NCBI GenBank assembly: GCA_965229335.1
Contig: OZ245874.1
Location: 5,952,001-6,016,000, forward strand
DNA: 64,000 bases
DNA from: JAFKFH01 sp017307375
GTDB lineage: Bacteria > Pseudomonadota > Alphaproteobacteria > Ferrovibrionales > Ferrovibrionaceae
Direction: 5' to 3'
Shown here: positions 8,574 to 18,771 of the stretch, in pieces
Layout of the letters: each line of letters starts with the position of its first letter
Numbering within the stretch: position 1 is the first letter of the stretch
Made by a program: the position numbers and the translations under genes
Notes under the pieces: generated by a model
Told to the model about the DNA's origin: nothing
Database searches by the model: none
What the model saw: the letters and a program-made list of their open reading frames with translations, nothing else

Positions 8574-9674
8574 ATGGGTTTCCGCTGTGGCATCGTCGGC
8601 CTGCCCAACGTCGGCAAGTCGACCCTGTTCAACGCCCTGACGCAGACCATCGCGGCCCAGGCGGCGAACTATCCGTTCTGCACGATCGAGCCGAACTCCG
8701 GCCTGGTCGCCGTGCCCGATCCGCGGCTCGACACGCTGGCGACGCTCGCCAAGTCCGAGCGCATCGTGCCGACGCAGCTCGGCTTCGTCGACATCGCGGG
8801 TCTGGTGCGCGGCGCCTCGAAGGGCGAGGGCCTGGGCAACCAGTTCCTCAGCCACATCCGCGAGGTGGATGCGATCATCCACGTCCTGCGCTGTTTCCAC
8901 GATGACGACATCACCCATGTCGAGGGCAAGGTCGATCCGCTGTCGGATGCCGAGACCGTCGATACCGAGCTGATGCTCGCCGATATGGAATCGCTGGAGA
9001 AGCGGATCGATCCGCTGGTCAAGAAGGCGCGGGGCAACGACGAGGAAGCCAAGGCGCGGCTGGACCTGATCAACCGCGCCCTAGCCGTGCTGCGCGACGG
9101 CCGCCCGGCCCGGACGACCGAGATCAGGCCGGAGGAACGCAAGATGTTCCGCGAGCTGCAATTGCTGACCGCCAAGCCCGTCCTCTACGTCTGCAACGTC
9201 GAGGAAGGGTCGGCTGCCGAGGGCAACGCGCTTTCGGCCAAGGTCGCCGAACGTGCGAAGGCCGAGGGTACTCAAGCCGTCGTCGTCTCGGCCGCGATCG
9301 AAGCCGAGGTCGCCCAGCTGACCGATCCGGACGAGCGCCAGATGTTCCTGTCAGACCTCGGCCTGTCCGAGACCGGGTTGAGCCGCGTGATCCGCGCCGG
9401 CTACGAACTGCTCGGCCTGATCACCTTCTTCACCGTCGGGCCGAAGGAAGCGCGGGCCTGGACCGTAACCGAGGGCGCCAAGGCCCCGGAATCGGCCGGT
9501 GTGATCCATACCGATTTCGAGAAGGGGTTCATCCGCGCGGAAACCATCGCCTTTGCCGACTACGTGGCCTGCGGCGGCGAAGCCGGGGCGCGCGACAAGG
9601 GCAAGCTGCGCCTGGAAGGCAAGGAGTATGTGGTGCAGGACGGCGACGTCATGCACTTCCGCTTCAACACCTGA
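8574..9674 (+). CDS. ychF: Redox-regulated ATPase YchF (Obg family)
   Basis: YchF/OLA1 is a ribosome-associated P-loop protein that prefers ATP to GTP and negatively affects oxidative stress responses. The 366-residue sequence has GLPNVGKSTLF (P-loop), DIAGLVRGASKGEGLGN (switch/G3) and NVEE where a GTPase would have NKxD, which explains the ATP preference. A coiled-coil spans about 125-205 and a TGS domain lies at the C-terminus (HTDFEKGFIRAETI). The ribosome-binding site lies inside the end of pth. Confidence 0.97.
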   Translation: MGFRCGIVGLPNVGKSTLFNALTQTIAAQAANYPFCTIEPNSGLVAVPDPRLDTLATLAKSERIVPTQLGFVDIAGLVRGASKGEGLGNQFLSHIREVDAIIHVLRCFHDDDITHVEGKVDPLSDAETVDTELMLADMESLEKRIDPLVKKARGNDEEAKARLDLINRALAVLRDGRPARTTEIRPEERKMFRELQLLTAKPVLYVCNVEEGSAAEGNALSAKVAERAKAEGTQAVVVSAAIEAEVAQLTDPDERQMFLSDLGLSETGLSRVIRAGYELLGLITFFTVGPKEARAWTVTEGAKAPESAGVIHTDFEKGFIRAETIAFADYVACGGEAGARDKGKLRLEGKEYVVQDGDVMHFRFNT

Positions 9675-9720
9675 GGCGTATCATGACAGTGGCGTGGCGT
9701 TGGAAAGGGACCTTTGCCCG

Positions 9721-10188
9721 ATGAGCAGTGCCAATACCGAGCGGCTTTATTTCGAGGATTTTCACGTCGGCTGGGAACTCACCATGGGCCCGCGGGTGAT
9801 GGGCGAGGACGAGATCCGCGCCTTCGCCACCAACTACGACCCGCAGTCTTTCCACGTCGACCCCGAGGAAGCCAAGCAGTCGATCTTCGGCGGGCTGATC
9901 GCGTCGGGCTGGCATACGACCGCCGTCTGCATGCGGCTGATCGTCGACGGCTACCTGAAGCGGTCGTCCAGCCTCGGTTCGCCCGGCGTCGACGAGGTGC
10001 GCTGGCTGAAGCCGGTGCGGCCGGGCGATTCGATCACGCTGAAGATGACGGTCACCGAGGTGATCCCGTCGCGCTCGCGACCCGATCGCGGCCTGGTCCG
10101 CTCGGACTGGGAAGGCCGCAACCAGAACGGCGATGTCGTCATCACGCTCAAGGGCATGGGCCTGTTCGGACGCCGGCCGGCAGCCTGA
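9721..10188 (+). CDS. MaoC family dehydratase (hotdog fold)
   Basis: A 155-residue single hotdog domain resembling (R)-specific enoyl-CoA hydratases. The hydratase-2 catalytic signature is visible as YDPQSFHVDPEEA, containing the Asp and His used to add water to a trans-2-enoyl-CoA, followed by GGLIASGWHT. The open frame runs further upstream into ychF, but the ATG at 9721 gives the normal family N-terminus. The true acyl-CoA substrate cannot be read from the sequence. It ends two bases from the convergent RpiR regulator. Confidence 0.88.
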   Translation: MSSANTERLYFEDFHVGWELTMGPRVMGEDEIRAFATNYDPQSFHVDPEEAKQSIFGGLIASGWHTTAVCMRLIVDGYLKRSSSLGSPGVDEVRWLKPVRPGDSITLKMTVTEVIPSRSRPDRGLVRSDWEGRNQNGDVVITLKGMGLFGRRPAA

Positions 10189-10189
10189 C

Positions 10190-11068
10190 CTAACGTTTCG
10201 GCGGCAACAGGTAGGTATCGAAGGCGGCCAGGTAATCCTCGGCCGCCGTCAGCGCCGCCAGCGCCTCCGGCCCGCGCCGGGCTGCGACCATCGCCGCGAG
10301 CATCTCGACGGCGACGAAGGCCGGGGCCATCGTGTGGAAGAAGGACGGCGTGTCGGTGGCCACGATGATGCTGTCGGCCGCCAGTCGGGCTACCGGCGAC
10401 ATCCCGCTGTCGGTCACCGCGACGACGGCGGCGGCGCGGCCCGCGGCATAGCGGGCGGCATCGACGGTCGCCCGTGCATAGGGATTGACCGACACGACCA
10501 GCAGCACGTCGCGCGGGCCGATCCCCTTCAACTGGTCACCGCCCGCCCCACCCGCGCCATCGAGGAGTACCGACGTCGCGCCGAACAGCGCGTGGACGTA
10601 GTGAAACATGTAGGCCGCGGGAAAGGCCGAGCGCAGCCCCAGGCAGAACACCCGGTCCGCGGCGACGATGCGGTCGGCCGCGCTGGTCAGAACCGCGACC
10701 GCCTCCGGCGCGGCCAGCGCCTGCAGATGCGCAGTCTGGGCCCTGATGGTATCGGCCACCAGCCCGGCATCGCCCTCGATGCCCCGGCGGGCCACCAGTT
10801 CCTCGGCCCGGTCGCGGAAATTGTCGGGCCGACCGCGCATCGACTGGGCATAGAGCGCCTTCATCTCGTCGAAGCCGGCAAAGCCGAGCCGCTTGGCCAG
10901 CCGGGTCAGGGTGACCGGCGGCACACCCGCCCGCCGCGCCTGGTCGCGCATCGACAGCAGGGCCACATCGGCCGGGTGATCCAGCACCCAGCGCGCCCCG
11001 GCCTGCAACTGCTGGGGCAGGTCGTCGAACAGCGCGGTCAGGGTCTCGGCTAACGGGGCTTGGGCCAT
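10190..11068 (-). CDS. MurR/RpiR family transcriptional regulator
   Basis: A 292-residue regulator with an N-terminal helix-turn-helix (about 35-75; VPPVTLTRLAKRLGFAGFDE) and a C-terminal SIS sugar-phosphate-binding domain (about 120-260; VFCLGLRSAFPAAYMF, DVLLVVSVNPYARATVDAA). RpiR proteins usually sense phosphorylated sugars or related metabolites. It is transcribed divergently from an ABC importer, with 144 bases between the start codons, so control of that importer is plausible. The effector is unknown. Confidence 0.9.
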   Translation of the reverse strand: MAQAPLAETLTALFDDLPQQLQAGARWVLDHPADVALLSMRDQARRAGVPPVTLTRLAKRLGFAGFDEMKALYAQSMRGRPDNFRDRAEELVARRGIEGDAGLVADTIRAQTAHLQALAAPEAVAVLTSAADRIVAADRVFCLGLRSAFPAAYMFHYVHALFGATSVLLDGAGGAGGDQLKGIGPRDVLLVVSVNPYARATVDAARYAAGRAAAVVAVTDSGMSPVARLAADSIIVATDTPSFFHTMAPAFVAVEMLAAMVAARRGPEALAALTAAEDYLAAFDTYLLPPKR

Positions 11069-11212
11069 CGTCTTCCAGTCCTAGCGCGAACCCGGCGCCG
11101 GCAACAGACGAATCGTCCCCGGCCGGTCGATTGCAGGTCCCGGACCGAGGCAGTATAAACGGCGGTCCGGGGAAATCGTCATCCGATAGTCACGGTTCAC
11201 GAGGGAGGAAGA

Positions 11213-12061
11213 ATGGCCGCCGGCGCAATCAACGCCGCGGCGGGGGTGAATGCGGGTCCGCCGCAGGATGCCGTCGTCGCCCTTGCCGATGTCGACATCG
11301 CCTACCGCCTGGCCGATGGCGGTACCTATGTCGCGGTCGAAGCTGCCTCGCTGTCCCTGCGCGCCCATGAATTCGTCGCGATCGTCGGGCCGACCGGCTG
11401 CGGCAAGTCGACCCTGCTGAACGCCGCCGCCGGATTGCTGAAACCTGCTTCCGGCACGGTCCGGATCTTCGGCGCGCCGCTGAATGGCCTGAATGCCCAG
11501 GCCGGCTACCTGTTCCAGCAGGACGCGCTGATGCCGTGGAAGACGGCGCGCGACAACGTCGCCATCGCGCTCGAGGTCGCCGGCACGCCGCGCGCCCAGG
11601 CGCTGGAGGCGGCCCAGGCCTGGCTGGCCCGCGTCGGCCTCGGCACCTTCGGCGACCGCTATCCCCACCAGCTCTCGGGCGGGCAGAAGAAGCGCGTCGG
11701 CCTGGCCCAGGTGCTGATCCGCGATCCCAAGATCCTGCTGATGGACGAGCCCTTCGGCCCGCTCGATGCGCAGACCCGCCAGATCATGGGCAACCTGCTG
11801 CTCGACCTGTGGTCGCGCGACCGCAAGGCGGTGATGTTCGTCACCCACGACCTCGAGGAGGCGATCGCCCTGGCCGACCGGGTCATCATCATGTCCGCGG
11901 GGCCGCGGGCCCGCATCATCGGCGATCATCCGATCGGCATCGACCGGCCGCGCGACGCCTCGGACGTCCGCCTCGATCCGCAGTTCCATGAGATCCACCG
12001 CGCGATCTGGAATCAGCTGAAGGCCGAGGTGGTGAAGGCCTATGCGGAGATTCCGGCATGA
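11213..12061 (+). CDS. ABC transporter ATP-binding protein, NitT/TauT type
   Basis: The 282-residue ATPase subunit of an importer resembling those for nitrate, taurine, aliphatic sulfonates or thiamine precursors. Walker A is GPTGCGKST, the Q-loop region FQQDALMPWKTARDNV, the ABC signature LSGGQKKRV and Walker B ILLMDEPFGPLD. It begins behind GAGGGAGGAAGA. Its last bases overlap the permease start (ATGA), so translation is coupled. Substrate specificity cannot be assigned from this subunit. Confidence 0.93.
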   Translation: MAAGAINAAAGVNAGPPQDAVVALADVDIAYRLADGGTYVAVEAASLSLRAHEFVAIVGPTGCGKSTLLNAAAGLLKPASGTVRIFGAPLNGLNAQAGYLFQQDALMPWKTARDNVAIALEVAGTPRAQALEAAQAWLARVGLGTFGDRYPHQLSGGQKKRVGLAQVLIRDPKILLMDEPFGPLDAQTRQIMGNLLLDLWSRDRKAVMFVTHDLEEAIALADRVIIMSAGPRARIIGDHPIGIDRPRDASDVRLDPQFHEIHRAIWNQLKAEVVKAYAEIPA

Positions 12062-12852
12062 GGATCGGTCGCGCCAAGCTTCTGGGCCTGCAGGCCCTGG
12101 TGGCCGTCGCCTTCTTCGCGATCTGGCATGTCGGGTCGTCGGTGCCGATCGGCGGCGTCTACTTCCTGCCGAAATTCTTCTTCTCGACACCGATCGACGT
12201 CATCACGCGCGTCTGGTCGATGTTTGCCGGCGGCAAGATCTGGGGACACCTGGCCATCACCCTGTGGGAAACCATTCTGGCCTTCGTCATCGGCTCGGCC
12301 GGGGGCGTGCTGGTCGGCTTCTGGTTCGCGCGCAAGCCGCTGATGGCACTGGTCTTCGACCCCTACGTCAAGATGATCAACGCCCTGCCCCGCGTCGTGC
12401 TGGCCCCGATCTTCATGCTGTGGCTGGGGCTGGGCATCTGGTCGAAAGTGGCGCTGGGCGTGACCCTCGTGTTCTTCATCGTCTTCTTCAACGTCTATCA
12501 GGGCGTCAAGGAAGTTTCGCCGACCGTGCTGGCCAATGCCCGGATGCTCGGCATGAACGAGCGGCAGCTGTTCCGGCACGTCTACTGGCCGTCGGCGCTG
12601 TCCTGGATGTTCTCGTCCCTGCACACCTCGGTCGGCTTCGCGCTGGTCGGCGCGGTGGTCGGCGAGTACCTCGGTTCGGCCGCCGGCCTCGGCTACCTGA
12701 TCCATCAGGCGGAAGGAGTGTTCGACGTGACCGGCGTGTTTGCCGGCATGGTCATCCTCTCCGCCTTCGTGCTGCTGATCGACTGGCTGGTCACGCTGGT
12801 CGAGGATCGGCTGCTGGTCTGGCGGCCGCAAAGTGCCGCCGGCCAGAATTGA
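12058..12852 (+). CDS. ABC transporter permease, NitT/TauT type
   Basis: A 264-residue inner-membrane permease with about six transmembrane helices and the BPD-type EAA loop (ANARMLGMNERQLFRHVYWP, about 160-180) that docks with the ATPase. The first helix starts at residue 10. It overlaps the ATPase gene by four bases and is followed 24 bases later by the binding-protein gene. Like its partner it belongs to the nitrate/sulfonate/taurine class in the broad sense. Confidence 0.93.
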   Translation: MRIGRAKLLGLQALVAVAFFAIWHVGSSVPIGGVYFLPKFFFSTPIDVITRVWSMFAGGKIWGHLAITLWETILAFVIGSAGGVLVGFWFARKPLMALVFDPYVKMINALPRVVLAPIFMLWLGLGIWSKVALGVTLVFFIVFFNVYQGVKEVSPTVLANARMLGMNERQLFRHVYWPSALSWMFSSLHTSVGFALVGAVVGEYLGSAAGLGYLIHQAEGVFDVTGVFAGMVILSAFVLLIDWLVTLVEDRLLVWRPQSAAGQN

Positions 12853-12876
12853 GAGCCGCATTGGGGAGGAAGTGAG

Positions 12877-13914
12877 ATGAAAGCACTGAAGATCGCGGCC
12901 GTCGCCGCACTGGCCCTGGGATTGGGGCCCCTGGGATGGGGGCCGGGTGCGGTGCAGGCCCAGACGGTGGAGAAGCCCAAGCTGACGATCGGCGTCGGCG
13001 GCAAGCCGCTGCTCTACTACCTGCCGCTGACGCTGGCCGAGCGGCTCGGCTTCTTCAAGGAACAGGGCCTCGACGTCGAGATCAACGATTTCGGCGGCGG
13101 CGCCAAGTCGCTGCAGGCGCTGATCGGCGGGTCGGTCGACGTCGTCACCGGCGCCTACGAACACACGATCCGGATGCAGGTGAAGAACCAGGACATCCGC
13201 TCGGTGATCGAACTGGGCCGCTATCCCGGCATCGTCATCGGCGTCAAGGCGGACAAGGCCGGCAGCTACAAATCACCCGCCGACCTCAAGGGCATGAAGA
13301 TCGGCGTCACCGCGCCGGGCTCGTCGACCAACTTCATGGCGATGTACCTGCTGGTCAAGGCCGGCCTCAAGCCCGACGACGCCTCCTATATCGGTGTCGG
13401 TGCCGGGATGTCGGCGGTGGCCGCGATCCAGAAGGGCGAGATCGACGCGATCTCGCATCTCGACCCGGTCATCTCGAAGCTGGAGCAGGACAAGGCGATC
13501 AAGGTCGTCGTCGACACGCGCACCACCGCCGGCACCGAGGCGGTGTTCGGCGGCTCGAACCCGGCCGCCGTGCTCTACATCAAGCAGGACTTCATCGCCA
13601 AGAACCCGAACACGGTGCAGGCGCTGACCAACGTCTTCTACAAGACCCTAGTCTGGATCCAGAAGGCCACCCCCGAGCAGATCGCGGCCACCGTGCCGGA
13701 GGAATACTGGCTGGGCGACAAGCCGCTCTACATCGCCGCGGTCAAGGCCAACCTGCCGACCTACTCGGTCACCGGCATCACCCCGGAGAGCGGGCTGAAG
13801 AGTGCGCTCGACATGCTCGTCAAATTCGACGACGAGGTGAAGAACGCCAAGGTCGACCTGGCCAAGACCGTCGACTGGCGCTTCGTCGAGAAGTCGGCGC
13901 AGACGATCAAGTAG
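12877..13914 (+). CDS. ABC transporter substrate-binding protein, NMT1/THI5-like
   Basis: A 345-residue periplasmic binding protein. A signal peptide covers about residues 1-28, with cleavage likely after GAVQAQ. The mature protein has the NMT1/SsuA-like pattern: YYLPLTLAERLGFFKEQGLD, then the GGAKSLQALIGGSVDVVTG loop and the TAPGSSTNFM ligand-binding segment. The family binds nitrate, sulfonates, pyrimidine or riboflavin precursors, and the ligand here is open. A GGGGAGGAAG ribosome-binding site precedes the ATG. The stop overlaps the 3' end of the convergent methyltransferase by eight bases. Confidence 0.92.
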   Translation: MKALKIAAVAALALGLGPLGWGPGAVQAQTVEKPKLTIGVGGKPLLYYLPLTLAERLGFFKEQGLDVEINDFGGGAKSLQALIGGSVDVVTGAYEHTIRMQVKNQDIRSVIELGRYPGIVIGVKADKAGSYKSPADLKGMKIGVTAPGSSTNFMAMYLLVKAGLKPDDASYIGVGAGMSAVAAIQKGEIDAISHLDPVISKLEQDKAIKVVVDTRTTAGTEAVFGGSNPAAVLYIKQDFIAKNPNTVQALTNVFYKTLVWIQKATPEQIAATVPEEYWLGDKPLYIAAVKANLPTYSVTGITPESGLKSALDMLVKFDDEVKNAKVDLAKTVDWRFVEKSAQTIK

Positions 13915-14827
13915 GCGGCCGCAGCAGCCCGGCCAGCGCCGCGATGTGGCGCTGGTCGGTGCCGCAGCAGCCACCCAGCACCCGTGCGCCACGGGCATGC
14001 AAGTCGCGCAGGGCCAGCGCGAAGACTTCGGGCGGCTCGCTGTCGAGACGATCGAGCGCCACCAGTTCCTCCGGCGTCAGCCGTGAGCCGTTCGCCTTCA
14101 CCCCGAACAGCCGCGGATGGTGCAAGGCGCGGGCCGCGGCCGAGGCGTGGATGCAATTGACGAGATAGTAGAGCGGCGGTTCGGCGGTCGCCGCATCGAT
14201 CGCGGCGATCGCCTCGCCGAGGTCATGGCCATCCATCAGCCGGCCCGACGGCGCCAGCCCGAAACTGAGCACGTAGGGAAGGCCGGTCCCGGCCATTGCG
14301 CGCGCCACCCCGATCGCCTCGTCCTGCGCCGGCAGGGTCGGCGCGAACAGGAAATCGGCACCGGCCGCGGCCAGCGCGGCGATCTGCGGGCGATGATAGG
14401 TCTCGGCCGTTGCCGCGTCGGGCGCCTCGGCGGCAATGAAGGCGTCGCCCTTCGGCCCGATCACCCCGGCGATGAAGATGCGATCGGCCACGCCCGGCCG
14501 CGCGGCACGCAAGGCCCTGTGCATTGCCACCGCGTCGGCGTTGACCAGGGTCACGGCATCGGCCTCGGTGCGTCCCGAGGCGGCCAGCCGGTCGGCCTGG
14601 GCGCGGAAGGTCGGCGTGCCGATGACGATGGGCAGGTCCGCCGCGGCGTCGAGATAGCTGGCATAGATGCCTTCGAGCACCGCGCGGCCGCGCGGATCGT
14701 CGAGCAGGGCTGCGGCGCCGGAGGGACGATCCAGCGCGATGCCGGCCTCGAACATGATGCGCGTCTCGATGCCGCCATCGGTCAGGATGACCGGCGCCTC
14801 GGCCACGGCGCGGCGGAAATCCGCCAT
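13907..14827 (-). CDS. Homocysteine S-methyltransferase family protein
   Basis: A 306-residue zinc-dependent methyltransferase (Hcy domain) that would move a methyl group, for example from S-methylmethionine or betaine, to homocysteine to give methionine. Zinc ligands are present: Cys in LVNCIH and the pair in VLGGCCGT near the C-terminus. LTDGGIETRI at the N-terminus matches the family start. A longer open frame continues upstream, but the ATG at 14827 overlaps the stop of the GST gene and fits the family length. The methyl donor is not determined by sequence. Confidence 0.88.
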   Translation of the reverse strand: MADFRRAVAEAPVILTDGGIETRIMFEAGIALDRPSGAAALLDDPRGRAVLEGIYASYLDAAADLPIVIGTPTFRAQADRLAASGRTEADAVTLVNADAVAMHRALRAARPGVADRIFIAGVIGPKGDAFIAAEAPDAATAETYHRPQIAALAAAGADFLFAPTLPAQDEAIGVARAMAGTGLPYVLSFGLAPSGRLMDGHDLGEAIAAIDAATAEPPLYYLVNCIHASAAARALHHPRLFGVKANGSRLTPEELVALDRLDSEPPEVFALALRDLHARGARVLGGCCGTDQRHIAALAGLLRPPT

Positions 14828-15471
14828 CAGTAGACCGGATCGGGCAATTGCTCGATCGCCACCGCCTCCCGGACCGCAGGTCGTGCGAAAACGGCCGCGG
14901 CGTGGCGGCCGATCGCCGGCAGGGTCCTGGGGGGACGCGCCATCCCGCGGCCCCACCGGGTCATCAGCAGAAGATAAGGGTCGAGCAGGCTGTAGCTCTC
15001 GCCCAGCAGCCAGGGACCGTTTGCCGACAATTCCGCCTCGATCACGTCGAACCACGCGTTCAGCCGCTTTTCGGTTGCGGCCTTGACGGCGGCGCGCGCG
15101 GCCTCGGACGGATCGGTCGTGTAGCGCTCCGGGTAGTAGAAGGCGAGATAGTCGGTCTGGATCGTCCCGGTCAGGTAGATCAGCCATTTGTGGAACGTCG
15201 AGCGCGCGGCCGTCCCCGGCGGCGGCGCCAGCCCGGCTTCCGGGTGGCGATCGGCCAGATGCAGGCAGATGGCGGCGGTCTCGAACAGCACGAGGTCGCC
15301 GTCGGTCAGGACCGGGATGCGGCCGAGCGGGTTGAGGGCGAGGTAGTCCGGCTGCTTCTGGGCATTCTGCTTGCGGTCGACCAGCACCAGCTCATGCGGG
15401 GCGCCGATTTCCCGCAACAGGATATGGGGCGCCAGGCTGGCATTGGAGGGATAGTAGAACAGGCGGTACAT
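14827..15471 (-). CDS. Glutathione S-transferase family protein
   Basis: A 214-residue cytosolic GST. The N-terminal thioredoxin-like domain (1-78) contains NPLGRIPVL with the conserved cis-proline and LFETAAICLHLAD, which contacts the glutathione gamma-glutamyl group. The all-helical C-terminal domain follows (about 88-205). The ATG at 15471 follows GGAGGAAC. Its stop overlaps the next gene's start (homocysteine methyltransferase), so the two form an operon. The substrate is not predictable. Confidence 0.9.
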   Translation of the reverse strand: MYRLFYYPSNASLAPHILLREIGAPHELVLVDRKQNAQKQPDYLALNPLGRIPVLTDGDLVLFETAAICLHLADRHPEAGLAPPPGTAARSTFHKWLIYLTGTIQTDYLAFYYPERYTTDPSEAARAAVKAATEKRLNAWFDVIEAELSANGPWLLGESYSLLDPYLLLMTRWGRGMARPPRTLPAIGRHAAAVFARPAVREAVAIEQLPDPVY

Positions 15472-15594
15472 CGTTCCTCCCGACGGACAAGTCCGAGGCG
15501 CAGGATAGCCGAGCATCCCGGCGTTTTCGAGCTATTGAGGCGCCCTCGGGCCTGCACTAGGCTCGCCGCCGCCAATGCCCCAAGGAGAGTCCAG

Positions 15595-16266
15595 ATGCGC
15601 GAAATCATCACCCTCGAAGCCGCCGACGGTCACCGCCTGTCGGCCTACCGTTCGGCACCCGCCGGCAGCCCCCGGGCGGCCATCGTGGTCATCCAGGAAA
15701 TCTTCGGCGTGAACGCGCATATCCGCGCGGTATGCGACGGCTTCGCCGCCGAGGGGTATCTCGCCATCGCCCCGGCGATGTACGACCGGATCGAACGCGA
15801 TTTCGAATGCGGCTACAGCGCGCCGGAGATCGAGAAGGGTCGCGGGCTGCGCATGCAGCTGAAGCCGGAAGGCGAGGCAGCCGATGTCGCCGCGGCGGTG
15901 GCCGAAGCGGGGCGCGCCGGGGTCAAGGTCGGCATGACCGGCTATTGCTACGGTGGCCGGGTCGCCTGGATGGCGGCAGGCCGCATCGCCGGCGTCTCGG
16001 CGGTTTCAGGCTACTACGGCGGCGGCTGGGGCGACCTGAAGGACCTGACGCCGAAATGCCCGACCATGCTGCATTTCGGCGCCAAGGATGCCCATATCCC
16101 GGTGGCGCTGGCGGTCGAGATGAAGGCGCTGCACCCGCAGATCGTCACCCATGTCTACGACGCCGACCACGGCTTCAACTGCGACCAGCGCGGTTCCTAC
16201 GACGCCTATTCGGCAGCGCTGGCCCGCAGCCGCACGCTGGCCTGGTTCCGCGCGGCGCTCGACTGA
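15595..16266 (+). CDS. Dienelactone hydrolase family protein
   Basis: A 223-residue alpha/beta hydrolase. It shows the nucleophile elbow GYCYGG with a catalytic cysteine, Asp in GAKDAHIPV and His in DADHGFNC, the Cys-Asp-His triad typical of dienelactone hydrolases, which open lactone rings in chlorocatechol breakdown. Many relatives have other ester substrates. The ATG at 15595 follows CAAGGAGAG. The gene is divergent from the GST gene, and its stop codon directly abuts that of the convergent glyoxalase-like gene. Confidence 0.9.
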   Translation: MREIITLEAADGHRLSAYRSAPAGSPRAAIVVIQEIFGVNAHIRAVCDGFAAEGYLAIAPAMYDRIERDFECGYSAPEIEKGRGLRMQLKPEGEAADVAAAVAEAGRAGVKVGMTGYCYGGRVAWMAAGRIAGVSAVSGYYGGGWGDLKDLTPKCPTMLHFGAKDAHIPVALAVEMKALHPQIVTHVYDADHGFNCDQRGSYDAYSAALARSRTLAWFRAALD

Positions 16267-17115
16267 TCAGCGGCCGAATTCGACGATGACCCCGTTCGCG
16301 TCGCCCGCCGCGACGCGAACGGTACCGTCGAGGTCGGTGACATAGGCGACGCCGTGGCGGGTCAGCACCCCTTCGACCGCATCGGTGTCGAGGCAGGAGA
16401 AGCGCAGCGCCGCGTAGTACGGCAGCGCGGCAGCCGGCAGTGCGGCATCGGGGTGCATGGTATCGAGGTCGTGCGGCGCGACCAGTACCAGCGCGCAGTT
16501 GCCGAGTTGCACGGTCAGCGTGTCGTCGGTCATCGTGCAGGCGCCGACACCGAAGATTCGGCGGTACCGCTCGAACCAGTCGGCCGGGCGCTCGACCACC
16601 CCGGTTATCGAGACGATGCCGGTCGCGCCGTTCGGATGGCGCAGCCATTCCGGCCGCCGCAGCAGTTGCGGCGTCAGATGCTGGCAGACGAACAGCGGCA
16701 GGCCGGGCAAGACATCGTCAGGCAGGTGAACCAGCGTGAATGCCGGCTCGACGTCGCCTTCAGGCAGCTCGAGCAGCCGCGTGAGGCTTTGCGCCTCGCT
16801 GGCGGCGATCCCGCCCGCGCGCAGGCGGGCGCCGGCCGCCGCCGCATCGGGGCTGCCCAGGGCGAAGCGCAGCATCCCCTCGCCGCCGGCCGCCAGCCGC
16901 TCGGCCAGCCCGGCGGTGAACTGGCCGGGATCGACCACGCCGAGCAGTTCGAGATAGCTGTCCGGGAACATGATGCAATAGTTCGCGGTGCCCCAGCCGA
17001 TATGCCGGCCGCGCGGGGTCGGGGTGAAGCCCAGACGCGCCCAGCCCGCGCGCGCCGCCTCGAGGTCGGCGACGCCGACCAGCGGGTGGTCGAGACCGGT
17101 CAGCGCGCGCGACAT
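16267..17115 (-). CDS. Glyoxalase-like (VOC fold) protein
   Basis: A 282-residue protein of the glyoxalase-like domain family (PF13468 type). The N-terminal half begins LTGLDHPLVGVADLEAA, with the metal-site His, and continues RHIGWGTANYCIMFPDSYLE. The C-terminal half repeats the fold (GATGIVSITGVVERPADW). Members bind metals and act on varied substrates, so the reaction is unknown. It starts four bases after apt stops and is likely cotranscribed with mtnP-apt. Confidence 0.85.
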   Translation of the reverse strand: MSRALTGLDHPLVGVADLEAARAGWARLGFTPTPRGRHIGWGTANYCIMFPDSYLELLGVVDPGQFTAGLAERLAAGGEGMLRFALGSPDAAAAGARLRAGGIAASEAQSLTRLLELPEGDVEPAFTLVHLPDDVLPGLPLFVCQHLTPQLLRRPEWLRHPNGATGIVSITGVVERPADWFERYRRIFGVGACTMTDDTLTVQLGNCALVLVAPHDLDTMHPDAALPAAALPYYAALRFSCLDTDAVEGVLTRHGVAYVTDLDGTVRVAAGDANGVIVEFGR

Positions 17116-17119
17116 CGCC

Positions 17120-17655
17120 TCAGTGCCCCTCGAACTCGCAGAGCGTGAGGACCTTGAGCCCCATTTCCTCCAGCTTGCGGCGGCCCCCCAGCTCGGGCAG
17201 GTCGACGATGAACGAGCAGCCGATGACCTCGCCGCCGGCGCGCCGGATCAGCTTGGTCGCGGCCTCCGCGGTGCCGCCGGTCGCGATCAGGTCGTCGACC
17301 AGCAGGATGTTGTCGCCCTTCTCGACCGCGTCGACATGGATCTCGACCTCGTCGGTGCCGTATTCCAGCTGGTATTCCTGGGCGATGGTCTGCCAGGGCA
17401 GCTTGCCCTTCTTGCGGATCGGAATGAAGCCGACCGACAGCTGATGGGCAACCGCGCCGCCCAGGATGAAACCGCGCGCCTCGATGCCGGCGACCTTGTC
17501 GATACGCACCCCGGCATGCGCCTGGACCAGTTCGTCGATCGTCTTGCGGAAGCCGCGCGGATCGGCCAGCAGCGTGGTGATGTCGCGGAACATGATGCCG
17601 GGCTTCGGATAGTCCGGGATCGTGCGGATCCGGTCCTTGATCGATTCCATCGGCA

Positions 17656-17656
<1 letters not shown>
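17120..17656 (-). CDS. apt: Adenine phosphoribosyltransferase
   Basis: Apt converts adenine and PRPP to AMP and pyrophosphate. The 178-residue protein has the N-terminal IKDRIRTIPDYPKPGIMFRD, the adenine-site GIEARGFILGG and the PRPP loop ILLVDDLIATGGTA. Its start codon overlaps the mtnP stop by one base (TAATG). MtnP releases adenine from methylthioadenosine and Apt recaptures it, so the two form a consecutive salvage unit; PRPP comes from Prs, also encoded in this window. A second in-frame ATG two codons later is an alternative start. Confidence 0.96.
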
Positions 17657-18636
<980 letters not shown>

Positions 18637-18715
18637 GGCGATCCCCCTTCACCGGCGCCGGCCCCGGCCGGCGACTTGCACCCTCTTCTACAAAATAGCG
18701 GGCGGTCCCGACATG

Positions 18716-18746
18716 AAAAAGGGCCGCGGGGATGTACCCGCGGCCC
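18716..18746 (-). terminator. Rho-independent terminator of petABC
   Basis: Read on the minus strand, GGGCCGCGGG and CCCGCGGCCC form a ten-base-pair stem with a six-base loop, followed by five T residues. It lies 25 bases after the petC stop codon and separates the bc1 operon from mtnP-apt downstream. Confidence 0.88.
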
Positions 18747-18771
18747 TCGAGTCGGTGCAAGGATCAGGCGG

